Part shown: piece after piece, positions 53,831 to 62,413 of the stretch
Layout of the letters: each line of letters starts with the position of its first letter
Position numbering within the stretch: position 1 is the stretch's first letter
DNA from: VGSG01 sp040756375
Lineage (GTDB): Bacteria > Desulfobacterota > Desulfomonilia > Desulfomonilales > Desulfomonilaceae
Direction: 5' to 3'
Length of the DNA: 64,000 nucleotides
Assembly (NCBI GenBank): GCA_040756375.1
Contig: JBFLZC010000007.1
Location: 1-64,000 of the forward strand
Position numbers and translations under genes: made by a program
The notes under the pieces: generated by a model
Seen by the model: the letters and a program-made list of their open reading frames with translations, nothing else
Told to the model about the DNA's origin: nothing
The model's database searches: none

Positions 53831-55108
53831 TTATTGATGTGAAGGCCCTTGATTGTGCACATCCCACATATCTTCATCGGTGTAGCAGCGCTCACTCTCG
53901 TCGGGTTTCATGGCATCCTTTTCCATCTTCCGGAGGTCGTAGGCCGGATCTAGAACTTCACTGTAATATTCGTGCTGTATGAGCAGGTTCATGATCTGAG
54001 TGGTGCCGGTCCATATCATACAAAGTCTTGTATCTCGTAGGGACCGTTCTATCGGATATACATCCGTGTAACCGATTCCGCCCATGATCTGCATGGCGTT
54101 GTTCACCACATTCCAAGCGGCTTCAGTGGCGAATCTCTTGGCCTCACTGACAAGACGGCGGACATTGGGATAATTCTCATCCACAGCCCGGGCCGCCAGA
54201 TAGGTAAGCGCCCTGGCTGCATCCAGTTGAGTGATGGAATCGGCAACCATAAAGCTGATAGCTTGAAAGTCCCGAATTGGTTTGCCAAAGGCCCTTCGCT
54301 TATCGGAATACCGCACCGCCAGATCCAGAGCGCCCCAAACCCCCAGACAGCCGGCCGCGGAAGTGAGACGCTCAGGAATCATCATCTGGTTGAAACAAAA
54401 CGCGCCCGCGTTCAGTTCTCCGACAAGATTTCTTTTCGGCACCTTGACATCTCTGAAGACAAGCCTCCCGGTACCGCCGCCTCTGCATCCCATCAAACCA
54501 TAGAGATACTCTGTTTCCACGCCCGGTCCTTTGTCGACGATCAGCAGGCTCAGGCGATTATACTTGTGGCTCGTCGGGTCAAAATTCGTTCGACAATACA
54601 CCAGGAAGAAATCCGCACCCTCGGCTCCCACCACAAAACGTTTTTGCCCGTTAAGGATGAAATGGTCGCCATCGAGAACCGCCTTGGTAGTGGCTCCGAA
54701 AAAGTCGGACCCCCCTCTGGGCTCCGTCAACGCTTCAGCCGCGACAAGTTTTCCTTCGAGATACGGTTTCAAGTACGTTTCTTTTTGCTCTTGGGTGCCG
54801 AACATGTTCAAGGCTTCCCCGACAATGGAGGGCATGACAAACGCGCAACCAAGAGCGATTCCCAGGCAACCGATCTCTTCCGTGGCCGCCACCTCTGCTA
54901 CCCAGGTCATTGCTCTTCCACCGTATTGCTTGGGGAAGCGGATACCTCGCAAATTCCGTTTGGCCAGTTGTTCCACAAACTCGCGCGGATAGACGATTTC
55001 GTCTTTGTCCATCTTCCGGAGAAAATCGCTAGTGATCTCCGTTCGTACAAAATCCCTTACCTCTTTTTTCAAAGCCTGCTCTTCGGGTGACAACAAGAAA
55101 TCGTACAT
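53831..55108 (-). CDS. Acyl-CoA dehydrogenase
   Basis: 425-aa flavoenzyme oxidising an acyl-CoA to the 2-enoyl-CoA with an electron-transfer flavoprotein as acceptor. Features: N-terminal helical domain (SPEEQALKKEVRDFVRTEI), FAD/substrate segments VAAEALTEPRGGSDFFG near residue 135 and a central beta domain, and the C-terminal helical bundle with RAFGKPIRDFQAISFMVADS and AMQIMGGIGYTDVYPIERSLRD near residue 360. The catalytic glutamate of the family cannot be fixed by eye. AGGAGG lies five bases before the ATG, and a strong promoter is seen upstream at 55183-55211. The downstream gene is the TetR regulator. Confidence 0.93.
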   Translation of the reverse strand: MYDFLLSPEEQALKKEVRDFVRTEITSDFLRKMDKDEIVYPREFVEQLAKRNLRGIRFPKQYGGRAMTWVAEVAATEEIGCLGIALGCAFVMPSIVGEALNMFGTQEQKETYLKPYLEGKLVAAEALTEPRGGSDFFGATTKAVLDGDHFILNGQKRFVVGAEGADFFLVYCRTNFDPTSHKYNRLSLLIVDKGPGVETEYLYGLMGCRGGGTGRLVFRDVKVPKRNLVGELNAGAFCFNQMMIPERLTSAAGCLGVWGALDLAVRYSDKRRAFGKPIRDFQAISFMVADSITQLDAARALTYLAARAVDENYPNVRRLVSEAKRFATEAAWNVVNNAMQIMGGIGYTDVYPIERSLRDTRLCMIWTGTTQIMNLLIQHEYYSEVLDPAYDLRKMEKDAMKPDESERCYTDEDMWDVHNQGPSHQ

Positions 55109-55182
55109 GGCGGCCTCCTATTGGACTTTTCAGACAAAACCCGTTTGCGTGCGCGTAATCGAGCTATTTTGGAACAGCGCTC

Positions 55183-55211
55183 ATTCTTCTGAACATTGTT
55201 CATGTTGTCAA
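55183..55211 (-). promoter_or_regulatory. Promoter with palindromic operator for the acyl-CoA dehydrogenase gene
   Basis: On the minus strand: TTGACA at 55211-55206, a 17-bp spacer, and AAGAAT at 55188-55183. The spacer contains the palindrome TGAACA-A-TGTTCA (55190-55202). A repressor bound there would block RNA polymerase; the adjacent TetR protein is the obvious candidate. Predicted leader is about 65 nt. Confidence 0.6.
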
Positions 55212-55594
55212 GAGATTTCTCTTACTACCACCTGGAAAACCGCGAAGCCTGAGTTTCGGGGAACCGTTCCCACTCTGAACGCGGGGTCACCGCATCCCAA
55301 GTACAATGTCTCACAAGTTTGATGACATATCCGGGCGCCACTGATACCGGTTCGCTTCCGGACCGTGAAGATGGCGTTGAAGGAAGAGCGGCCGTAGGTC
55401 CGATTGAGTCCCGCGTTCGCAGGTGGACGAAATCCGACATTACGTCCAAAGCAACTGCTCCGCAGCGCTCCGAGAGTTTGCACGCAGTTACTCGTCAGCG
55501 GTTCCAAGCTACAAGAATTCGTCGACGGGCCGTGAAAGCATCGGGTGCCACTGACCTGCCGTGGCAGGTCAGTGCCGCGATAGGTGCGTCCGAA
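55212..55594. other. Intergenic region with palindromic repeats
   Basis: No gene. It holds a decayed copy of the 6428 palindrome (55396-55440) and a perfect 12-bp hairpin CACTGACCTGCC-GT-GGCAGGTCAGTG at 55549-55574. The hairpin lies 21 bp beyond the stop of the membrane-protein gene and may end its transcript, although no T-run follows. Confidence 0.6.
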
Positions 55595-56140
55595 TCAGCC
55601 ATCCCCCCAGTGCAACATTAGGTGAAGCAAAACGGCTATGAAGACCAAGTAGCCCCAGTAAATGAGACCAAGGCCAAACGCAAGAAGCGCCCTCTTCCAT
55701 AGCGAGTAAGGCGCGCAAGCAGGCCGATTCGTTCCCGGAAGAACGAGCAAGTTGGATAGCAGACCGAGCGCCCCGCAGATGAAGACAGGCATCACTGACA
55801 GAGGAAAGAAGTAGATGCGATCAAACCCGACGAAGGCCGGTGCCACCGCTACCACGAAGACATAAGAAACCTCAAGCAATGCCACCGCGATTAATCGCCG
55901 AATCTTCGGCCGAGCTTCTTTCTGCAGCACTAGCCGGAGAATCAGCCATTTGGTGATGGCGGCAAGGATGGCCGGTATCAAATATGGTATGAGTCCCCCT
56001 AGCATCAAACCGATGATTATCTTGGGGTGGCTTAAATCGAAGTAGAGCGGCTTGTCGAGGGTGGCTGACGCAAAAGTAACGGCCGGCATCGCAGCTTCCG
56101 CCACGATCATGCTCATCATAGCCTTAGGAAGGCTATGCAT
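55595..56140 (-). CDS. Membrane protein with a segment resembling membrane pyrophosphatase
   Basis: 181-aa protein with about four to five hydrophobic helices. Residues about 27-53 (DKPLYFDLSHPKIIIGLMLG and GLIPYL after it) closely resemble, from memory, a segment of membrane-bound H+/Na+ pyrophosphatases (HppA), where GLFIGGLLPYLFG follows. The rest does not look like HppA: no nucleotide-binding DxxxDNAxD motif and different later helices (LLEVSYVFVVAVAPAFVGFD, MPVFICGALGLLSNLLVLPG). It may be a chimeric or unrelated protein; function unknown. Start uncertain between ATG 56140 and ATG 56119. It lies between the acyl-CoA dehydrogenase and acyl-CoA synthetase genes on the same strand. Confidence 0.6.
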   Translation of the reverse strand: MHSLPKAMMSMIVAEAAMPAVTFASATLDKPLYFDLSHPKIIIGLMLGGLIPYLIPAILAAITKWLILRLVLQKEARPKIRRLIAVALLEVSYVFVVAVAPAFVGFDRIYFFPLSVMPVFICGALGLLSNLLVLPGTNRPACAPYSLWKRALLAFGLGLIYWGYLVFIAVLLHLMLHWGDG

Positions 56141-56278
56141 TGCGCCACCACATACGAAAGATGAGAAAGTAGGAAGCCATGACTTCGGCTCTTAGCTGAG
56201 AGTGGTCCAATCTCAATAGCCGAGGCAACTCCTGCCTGAAGGGCACGCACCCGGGGCCAAAGTCCTATCTCAGGCCTA

Positions 56279-57928
56279 TCACTGGCCCTTCTTCTCAGCC
56301 ACCCGTTGTTCTTCGAGCTTTCTGAGTTCCCGGCGCATGATCTTGCCCGTAGCGGTAAGCGGTAGTTCGCTCACGAACTCAACTTCGCGAGGGTATTCGT
56401 GAGCGGCAAGTTTGGTCTTCACGAAGTTCTTGATGTCGTCTCCCAGCTTGGTTGAGGGCTCTGTTCCCGGCTTGAGAACTATGAAGGCTTTCACGATCTC
56501 GGTCCTTACCTCGTCCGGTTTGCCGATCACCGCAACCATACTCACACCCGGATACTTGAGGATACAATCTTCGATTTCAGCAGGTCCGATGCGATATCCC
56601 GCGCTCGTGATTACGTCGTCCTTTCTTCCCACAAACCAGAGGTACCCCTGCTCATCCTGTCGGCCTAGATCTCCTGTCAGGAGCCAGTCATTGACGAATT
56701 TGTCTCGTGTCGCGTCCGGATTGCCCCAATATTCGAGGAACATCACCGGGTCAGGGCGCTTGATAGCCACTTCGCCCACGTTTCCGGGTGGCACAGGCTC
56801 ACCCGCTTCGTCCACGGGCGCAACCAGATGTCCTGGCACAGCCTTGCCCATCGAACCGGGCCTGATGTCCATCACTTCCCAGCAATTCCCCACTACAAGG
56901 TTGCACTCGGTCTGGCCGTAGAATTCGTTGATCGTGAACCCGAAGGTCTCTTTGCCCCATTCGAGCAGCTCTTCGCCCAGCGTCTCGCCGCCTGAGCCGA
57001 TGGTGCGCATCTGGTACGAATAGCGTTCTTGCGGGCGGGAAACCTGACGCATCATCTTCAGCGCAGTCGGCGGAATGAAGGCGTTCTTGATGTTGTGTTT
57101 TGCAATTAATTGGAACGCTTCTTCCGGATCGAATTTCTTGGCTCGGTAAGCGACGACCGGCACGCCATGATGCCAACTGGGTAAGAGCACGTCGATCAGC
57201 CCGCCGATCCATGCCCAGTCCGCCGGGGTCCAGAACAGATCGTTATCTCTAGGGAAAAAGTTATGAGGAAATTCCACTCCCGGGAGATGCCCTAACAAAA
57301 CTCTGTGCGCGTGCAACGCGCCCTTGGGTGGCCCTGTGGTGCCGGAAGTGTAGATGATGAGCGCGGGATCCTCCGCATTGGTTTGCACGGGCTCAAATTC
57401 GTTGGAACCCTTTTCTACAAGGCCCCAAAAGTCGATGAAAGCGTCGGAACCTTTTTTGCCGCCGACCACGATGACGGCTTTCAGGTCAGGCAAAGAAGCC
57501 CTGATCTCCTCAACTTTCGGGTAATTTGCCTCATCGGTGATAACCACCTTGGCTCCGCTGTTTGACAGCCGATACTGGAGTGCGTCCACGCCGAATAGCG
57601 TGAACAAAGGGATTGCGATCGCGCCGATCTTGTATGCCGCAATATGGCTGATTGCTGTTTCAGGGCTCTGGCCAAGCAGTATGCCCACGCGGTCGCCTCT
57701 CTGAATGCCGTGAGCTATGAGGCCATTCGCCAGCTTGTTGGAGAAGTTCCTGAAATCCCAGAACGTGTACCGCTCCACGCCCTCACCAGGGACCTCGGAG
57801 ATCAGAGCCACCCGGGACCTTTCAGAGGCCCACTTGTCGCAGATATCCACGCCTATGTTGTAGGATTGCGGAACTTTCCAGCGAAACGCCTGGCGACATT
57901 CGTCATACGTTTTTTCAGATTCGAGCAT
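56279..57928 (-). CDS. Acyl-CoA/acetyl-CoA synthetase, AMP-forming
   Basis: 549-aa adenylate-forming enzyme activating a carboxylic acid to its CoA thioester. Core motifs: IIYTSGTTGPPKGALHAH (A3) near residue 196, GGETLGEELLEWGKE, EFYGQTECN (A5), DWLLTGDLGRQDEQGYLWFVGRKDD (A7-A8) and a C-terminal Lys in LTATGKIMRREL (A10) needed for adenylation. ATG 57928 is preceded by GAGGTG. The protein is about 100 residues shorter than classical Acs and more like acyl-CoA ligases for medium-chain or aromatic acids. It is followed by the membrane protein and preceded by the DUF35 and thiolase genes, so it belongs to an acyl-CoA degradation unit. Confidence 0.92.
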   Translation of the reverse strand: MLESEKTYDECRQAFRWKVPQSYNIGVDICDKWASERSRVALISEVPGEGVERYTFWDFRNFSNKLANGLIAHGIQRGDRVGILLGQSPETAISHIAAYKIGAIAIPLFTLFGVDALQYRLSNSGAKVVITDEANYPKVEEIRASLPDLKAVIVVGGKKGSDAFIDFWGLVEKGSNEFEPVQTNAEDPALIIYTSGTTGPPKGALHAHRVLLGHLPGVEFPHNFFPRDNDLFWTPADWAWIGGLIDVLLPSWHHGVPVVAYRAKKFDPEEAFQLIAKHNIKNAFIPPTALKMMRQVSRPQERYSYQMRTIGSGGETLGEELLEWGKETFGFTINEFYGQTECNLVVGNCWEVMDIRPGSMGKAVPGHLVAPVDEAGEPVPPGNVGEVAIKRPDPVMFLEYWGNPDATRDKFVNDWLLTGDLGRQDEQGYLWFVGRKDDVITSAGYRIGPAEIEDCILKYPGVSMVAVIGKPDEVRTEIVKAFIVLKPGTEPSTKLGDDIKNFVKTKLAAHEYPREVEFVSELPLTATGKIMRRELRKLEEQRVAEKKGQ

Positions 57929-57949
57929 GGTCACCTCACCAGTGCGCGT

Positions 57950-58366
57950 CTAAAGCGGCTTGAATGCTAGGAAGGTGGTTCCACGGTCGCCCTCGCCTCT
58001 GTGGAGGTATTTCACCTTCATGGCTGTGCCCACTTTGATCTCCTCGGGTCTTTTCGTGTCAATGTCCTCGATGCGAGCCGTCACTCGTGGCCCCTCGTCG
58101 AGTTGTATCACACCTGCGCAGTACGGATGATCGCGAGTGTATCCTTCCTGTTTCATGAATGGCGGTCCCACCGCGATACAAGTGAACGCGCTGAGCTTGC
58201 CTTGGCCCTTCATCTCAACCCAGTCCATCTCAGACGCGCCGCACTTTACGCAGATCGGACGAGGCGGCACAAAAAGCGCTCCACACGAGCGGCATTTTGA
58301 ACCCATCAGCTTTTCTTCCTTGAGATAGGCTTGATAAGAAATATCGTTGAAAGGTTTTTGTTCCAT
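57950..58366 (-). CDS. DUF35 zinc-ribbon/OB-fold protein
   Basis: 138-aa protein. ATG 58366 has AGGTG upstream. A rubredoxin-like zinc ribbon (CRSCGALFVPPRPICVKCG, residues about 24-42) is followed by an OB-fold domain (AFTCIAVGPPFMKQEGYTRD, IEDIDTKRPEEIKVGTAMKV). Such proteins bind thiolase-type enzymes, shuttling acyl-CoA between acetyl-CoA thiolases and HMG-CoA or other partners. It begins five bases after the thiolase stop codon and ends 21 bp before the acyl-CoA synthetase start, so it should form a complex with the thiolase. Cytosolic. Confidence 0.92.
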   Translation of the reverse strand: MEQKPFNDISYQAYLKEEKLMGSKCRSCGALFVPPRPICVKCGASEMDWVEMKGQGKLSAFTCIAVGPPFMKQEGYTRDHPYCAGVIQLDEGPRVTARIEDIDTKRPEEIKVGTAMKVKYLHRGEGDRGTTFLAFKPL

Positions 58367-58371
58367 GACGC

Positions 58372-59637
58372 TCACCTCCGCTCGAAAATCGTGAACGTAC
58401 ACGTGCCACCTGTGCCGCCCAGGTTGTGTGCAGCCCCGATCCGCAGGTCCTTGATGGGCAATTGCCGCTCACCGGCTTGGCCGCGCAACTGTTCCCAGAC
58501 TTCCATGAGCTGTGCCACGCCCGTGGCTCCCACCGGGTGGCCCTTGCATTTGAGGCCCCCGGACGTGTTGATCGGCTTGGAACCATCCAGCCTGGTTGCG
58601 CCATCTTCCACAGCCTTGTACGCTTCGCCCGACTTGAAAAAGCCCAAGTCCTCCATATGGATCAACTCTGCTATTGAAAAACAATCATGCACTTCGGAAA
58701 ACTGGATGTCATCAGGCTTGAGCCCTGACATGGAATAAGCTTCTTCCGCCGCGTACTTGGTCGCCTGGAATGTGGTCAGCTCGTCTGCTGCATGGAGGCC
58801 GCTGCCGCTCCCCTGCCCCATCCCAACGACGTACAGCGGAGCGTCAGAGAATTGCCGCGCCATTTCTTCGCCAACCAAAAGGGCGCAGCTCGCGCCATCG
58901 CTGATAGGACAGCAATCAAAAAGGTGCATAGGCCAGGCAACCACCGGATTGGCATCCTGATCGCGTAGGAATTCCTTTTCGTCTTGCCAAGTCGGCTCCG
59001 GCAGACCTTTTTCACTTGCACGGCGACGCTTGGCTTCCATCATGGATCGAATGGTGGCTTTGATCTGAGCGCGCGGGTTGAGCGCGGCATTGTTGTGGCT
59101 CTTGATCGTAACGTTCATCAAGTGCTCACGGGAGGCCCCATACCTGTCAAAATAAGCCGTAGCTACAGCTCCGAATACTCCGGGAAAGGTGAACGCAGCC
59201 TTCCCTTCATAGGGAACCGTGGCCAACGCCAATCCCTCAGCTACTTCTTCGGTGGAACGCTTGGACATCTCTTCGACGCCGCCCACCAGAATCATATCGT
59301 AGAAGCCGGATGCAATTGCAAAGATGCCTTCACGTAGCGCAAGCGCGCTTGACGCGCACGCGCCTTCCGTACGAGTGGCAGGCTTTGGCACATGTCCGAT
59401 CAAATCGGAAATAATCGGGCCCCAATGTGCCTGGTGGATGAAGAAGTCGTTGGAAAAATTGCCGACGTACAGGGCATCGATCTCTTTGGGATCCACCCCT
59501 TTGTCCACCGATGCAATCATGTTGCGAAAGGCTTCTGCAAAGAGATCTTTTGAATCTCTGTCCCGGAACATGCCGAACTTCGACATGCCCACCCCGACGA
59601 GCGCTACGCCTCGTCCCAGCTTTCTGGGCCTCTTCAT
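58372..59637 (-). CDS. Thiolase-family protein (SCP-x/acetyl-CoA acetyltransferase type)
   Basis: 421-aa protein. ATG 59637 has GGAGG six bases upstream; the longer frame to 59796 is not used. Features of the SCP-x-like non-decarboxylating thiolase branch: nucleophilic Cys in EGACASSALALREG near residue 93, the VHDCFSIAELIHMEDLGF segment, and His/Gly in LKCKGHPVGATGVAQLMEVW near residue 370. Together with the DUF35 protein it should cleave or form an acyl-CoA carbon-carbon bond. The DUF35 and acyl-CoA synthetase genes follow in order on the same strand. Confidence 0.92.
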   Translation of the reverse strand: MKRPRKLGRGVALVGVGMSKFGMFRDRDSKDLFAEAFRNMIASVDKGVDPKEIDALYVGNFSNDFFIHQAHWGPIISDLIGHVPKPATRTEGACASSALALREGIFAIASGFYDMILVGGVEEMSKRSTEEVAEGLALATVPYEGKAAFTFPGVFGAVATAYFDRYGASREHLMNVTIKSHNNAALNPRAQIKATIRSMMEAKRRRASEKGLPEPTWQDEKEFLRDQDANPVVAWPMHLFDCCPISDGASCALLVGEEMARQFSDAPLYVVGMGQGSGSGLHAADELTTFQATKYAAEEAYSMSGLKPDDIQFSEVHDCFSIAELIHMEDLGFFKSGEAYKAVEDGATRLDGSKPINTSGGLKCKGHPVGATGVAQLMEVWEQLRGQAGERQLPIKDLRIGAAHNLGGTGGTCTFTIFERR

Positions 59638-59780
59638 GGCGCACCTCCGACAGACACAAGTTTTCAGGTGAATGCAGTGGTTCCTGAATAGTACGCGAGC
59701 AGACTGGAAGTGTAAAGCAGCGGTTGCGAAGAAAACACAGCGACGTGCGATGCGGCCATCAAGCGGGTGCCACTCCTGGG

Positions 59781-60038
59781 ACTGTCTCAAAACCACGATC
59801 CCAATCGAGATCGTATCACTATCACTGAAGCAGGTTCAAAATGGGTGGCCCCGACGTCACACGTCGGGGTCGCGAAGCGACAGGAGGCGACGACCGTAAG
59901 GCATCGAAGCTAATGACAATACACCCGACCCAGTACTTCACAACAAGAACGCTTCTTGTGCCTTCGGCACCGGGACGTATGACGTCCCGGCCACCCAACG
60001 TGGCACGATCTGTTGTGTTACAAGACTCTTGAGACAGT
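59781..60038. repeat. MITE-like nested inverted-repeat element
   Basis: Outer inverted repeats ACTGTCTCAA (59781-59790) and TTGAGACAGT (60029-60038) enclose an inner inverted repeat TGGGTGGCC (59842-59850) and GGCCACCCA (59989-59997). Inside, a further CCCCGACGT/ACGTCGGGG hairpin lies near 59850-59867. No open frame for a transposase; it lies upstream of the thiolase gene. Confidence 0.6.
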
Positions 60039-60041
60039 TTC

Positions 60042-60094
60042 TGCTGGCTCGTCCGGCAGTGCTCTTTGCGTTAACACTGCTGGGCAAGCCAGCA
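60042..60094. repeat. Long palindromic repeat adjoining the MITE-like element
   Basis: Stem TGCTGGCT/AGCCAGCA (60042-60049 with 60087-60094) and an inner GCAGTG/CACTGC stem form a two-level hairpin. It looks like a known TGCTGGC-type bacterial repeat. It starts four bases after the MITE-like element. Confidence 0.65.
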
Positions 60095-60182
60095 GCGCCA
60101 CCCTAACAACCACCCTCGGTTCTCGAATGAACTGCGGCCCAAAAGGAAAGCTTTAGAAGAGCGCCTCCAGAACCGCTCCCGG

Positions 60183-60629
60183 TCAATCCAGATTAACAGG
60201 GGTCTTGCAGGAACGACACCGCTTGGCGCCCCGAAAGAGCTTGTTTCCGCATTCGGGGCAACTGTACCGTTTCTCCTCGTCCTCGACCCACTTCTCGGTG
60301 CCGAACGAGCGCCGGTAAGGAATGGCCCGCATGATCACCTGCTTGCCTACTTCGACCGGGAAGTTTTCGATGAATTGGCACGGGAAATCGTTACACTGGT
60401 GGCAACCTTCGTAGCTCTTTCCTTCCGCGCATGACCTTATGGGGCAGGTCTGGCAGTACTTGAATCGCGTCGTTCCAAGGCAGCCTTCACACGCGATCTC
60501 CTCAGGTGTGCATCCGTACACGGGCGCGAGCTTCTCCTTGAATTTCTCGTTTCCCTCACGGTGCGCCACGTAGATTCCGCACACCCCGCAGTACAAGCCA
60601 CACGGCGACAACAACGCCTGGTTGATCAT
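60183..60629 (-). CDS. DUF3795-type cysteine-rich protein
   Basis: 148-aa protein. From ATG 60629 (GAGGAGG upstream) it has the DUF3795 start (SPCGLYCGVCGIYVAHREGN), then CEGCLGTTRFKYCQTCPIR, CAEGKSYEGCHQCNDFPCQF, and a C-terminal zinc ribbon CPECGNKLFRGAKRCRSC. At least four Cys pairs suggest metal or Fe-S binding. Family members occur widely in anaerobes and have no firmly assigned function. The 41-bp gap to glpD places both on the minus strand; cotranscription is possible but a link is not obvious. Confidence 0.88.
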   Translation of the reverse strand: MINQALLSPCGLYCGVCGIYVAHREGNEKFKEKLAPVYGCTPEEIACEGCLGTTRFKYCQTCPIRSCAEGKSYEGCHQCNDFPCQFIENFPVEVGKQVIMRAIPYRRSFGTEKWVEDEEKRYSCPECGNKLFRGAKRCRSCKTPVNLD

Positions 60630-60670
60630 AGATCCTCCTCGTTTGGTTGAGTGAAAGCCGTTCGGGGTTT

Positions 60671-62260
60671 TCACCGCGCTGCGCCGCTGGGCACCCCGTA
60701 GGCCTTGTCCCAGTGTTCCTGGTAGTCTTTGGACTCTTGTTCCCACCGGGTTGTGACCCACGGAAGAGCGGGCTCGCAGAGCGCACGAACCCGTTCCTGG
60801 TAATCCGCGGCGCCGTGAGGGGTGAGCAAACCGATGCGCACGCGACGGAGAAGCAAGTCGGAGAGGTGTCGGACCTGCTCGAATTTCGCAGCAAAAGGCA
60901 ATTCAGCCCATAGGGTGTGCGTGCCTGGTATTGGTTGCAAGTCATCGGGATGAGCCATCTGAAGGAGATCCAGGGTATCCATCCCGTAGCGGCCGAAGAG
61001 CCGAGTTCTGATTTCTTGGGGAATTCCTACCGAACCAGGAATCGTTTCAGGCGCGGGCGTGAACAGAGGTCCCTTTGGCGGTTCGGCAGCCGCGACTGCA
61101 AGGAAGGGCTTAGCAGCCGCGAGCGCGTCCCACGCCAATCGATAGAACGTGGTGAGCTTGCCGCCTGTGACCGTCACGAGCCCATTGTCCACCCAAACCA
61201 CGTGCTCACGAGATTCCTGGGACGGCGCACGCTTGCCTTCACTGAGCACCGCCCTTATCCCAGCAAACGTGGAGATGCAGTCAGCCAAAGAGATGCGGAG
61301 TGATGGGAAGAATACCTCCAGCGCGTGCATCAGATACGCGGCTTCCTCAGGGGTTATGGCAGGCTCGTAGGAGATGTCTTCACGGTGATCCACATCTGTG
61401 GTGCCGAACAGCACCGCGCCTTCCCACGGCAGCACATATACCGGGCGCCTGTCCGTGGGATGCGTCAGAGCGATGGCCCGATCGACCGGCAAGACAGAAG
61501 CAGGAAAGACCAGATGGCTTCCACGCAGGGGTCTCAAGTGTTTCCCCGGTTCCGGCGAAGGGTGCAAGCGCTCGGCCCATGCGCCCGTGGCATTGATCAC
61601 CGCGCGGGCTGAGACTTCTCTGGTCTCGTGGGTCTCTGCGTCTTCCAGGGTTGCTCCAACCACCCGACCTCGGGCGTCCCTCAAAACCTGAACCACCGAG
61701 GTGTAATTCAGCGCACAAGCCCCATCTCTGATCGATTCGCGTATGAGTCTCAAGACAAGCCGCGCATCATCTACCTGCGCGTCCACAAAACGAAACCCGC
61801 CGGTTAGACCGTCTTGCTTGATGCCCGGCGCCAGCGCGGTGACTTGCGGCGCCGACCGGTAGCTGTGGCGCTTCTTGCCCGCCATAAGGTCGTACACGGT
61901 GAGGCCGATTCTCATGGCCCATTTGCCGGGTCCACGGCCTGCATACATGGGCATGAGGAACTCCAGCGGTTCGACCAGCCCTGGAGCTTCCCTGAGCAAA
62001 CGCTCTCGACCCACGACCGATTCGTGCGTTAGCCGGAGCTTGCCCTCTTTCAAGTATCGGAGGCCGCCGTGCACCAGCTTCGCTGACCGGCTCGACGTGC
62101 CCCAGGCAAAATCTTTTTGCTCCACGAGCAGCGCCTTCAGGCCCATACGGCCGGCTTCCCGCAGAACGCCCGCGCCGGTTATGCCGCCGCCGATCACAAT
62201 TAGGTCCCAATGCTGGTCTATGCCTCTCAAGGTCATGCGGTTTTCTGTTTGAGTATTCAT
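60671..62260 (-). CDS. glpD: FAD-dependent glycerol-3-phosphate dehydrogenase
   Basis: 529-aa flavoprotein oxidising sn-glycerol 3-phosphate to dihydroxyacetone phosphate at the membrane. N-terminal FAD-binding DLIVIGGGITGAGVLREAG near residue 18, then FAWGTSSRSAKLVHGGLRYL, an active-site region with MPMYAGRGPGKW, the FGTTDVDHREDISYEPAITP stretch typical of GlpD, and a C-terminal helical GlpD cap domain (FEQVRHLSDLLLRRVRIGL). ATG 62260 was chosen over upstream frames; its ribosome binding site (GCGGGCC) is poor. Divergent from the FGGY kinase gene, with 153 bp between their starts, suggesting a shared glycerol/glycerol-phosphate role. Confidence 0.93.
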   Translation of the reverse strand: MNTQTENRMTLRGIDQHWDLIVIGGGITGAGVLREAGRMGLKALLVEQKDFAWGTSSRSAKLVHGGLRYLKEGKLRLTHESVVGRERLLREAPGLVEPLEFLMPMYAGRGPGKWAMRIGLTVYDLMAGKKRHSYRSAPQVTALAPGIKQDGLTGGFRFVDAQVDDARLVLRLIRESIRDGACALNYTSVVQVLRDARGRVVGATLEDAETHETREVSARAVINATGAWAERLHPSPEPGKHLRPLRGSHLVFPASVLPVDRAIALTHPTDRRPVYVLPWEGAVLFGTTDVDHREDISYEPAITPEEAAYLMHALEVFFPSLRISLADCISTFAGIRAVLSEGKRAPSQESREHVVWVDNGLVTVTGGKLTTFYRLAWDALAAAKPFLAVAAAEPPKGPLFTPAPETIPGSVGIPQEIRTRLFGRYGMDTLDLLQMAHPDDLQPIPGTHTLWAELPFAAKFEQVRHLSDLLLRRVRIGLLTPHGAADYQERVRALCEPALPWVTTRWEQESKDYQEHWDKAYGVPSGAAR

Positions 62261-62413
62261 GGCCCGCATTGTACAGCGCGTCTCAGGAATTTCCAAATCC
62301 ATGCGCAAACTCGTGCAGTCTGATCGTGGATTCGGGACGCTCTTCGTGCTATGTCTGTCTCACTCCATGACAACGCTTCGCTTGCGTCAAGAAAGGCAGG
62401 AAGGGGGTGGCCT

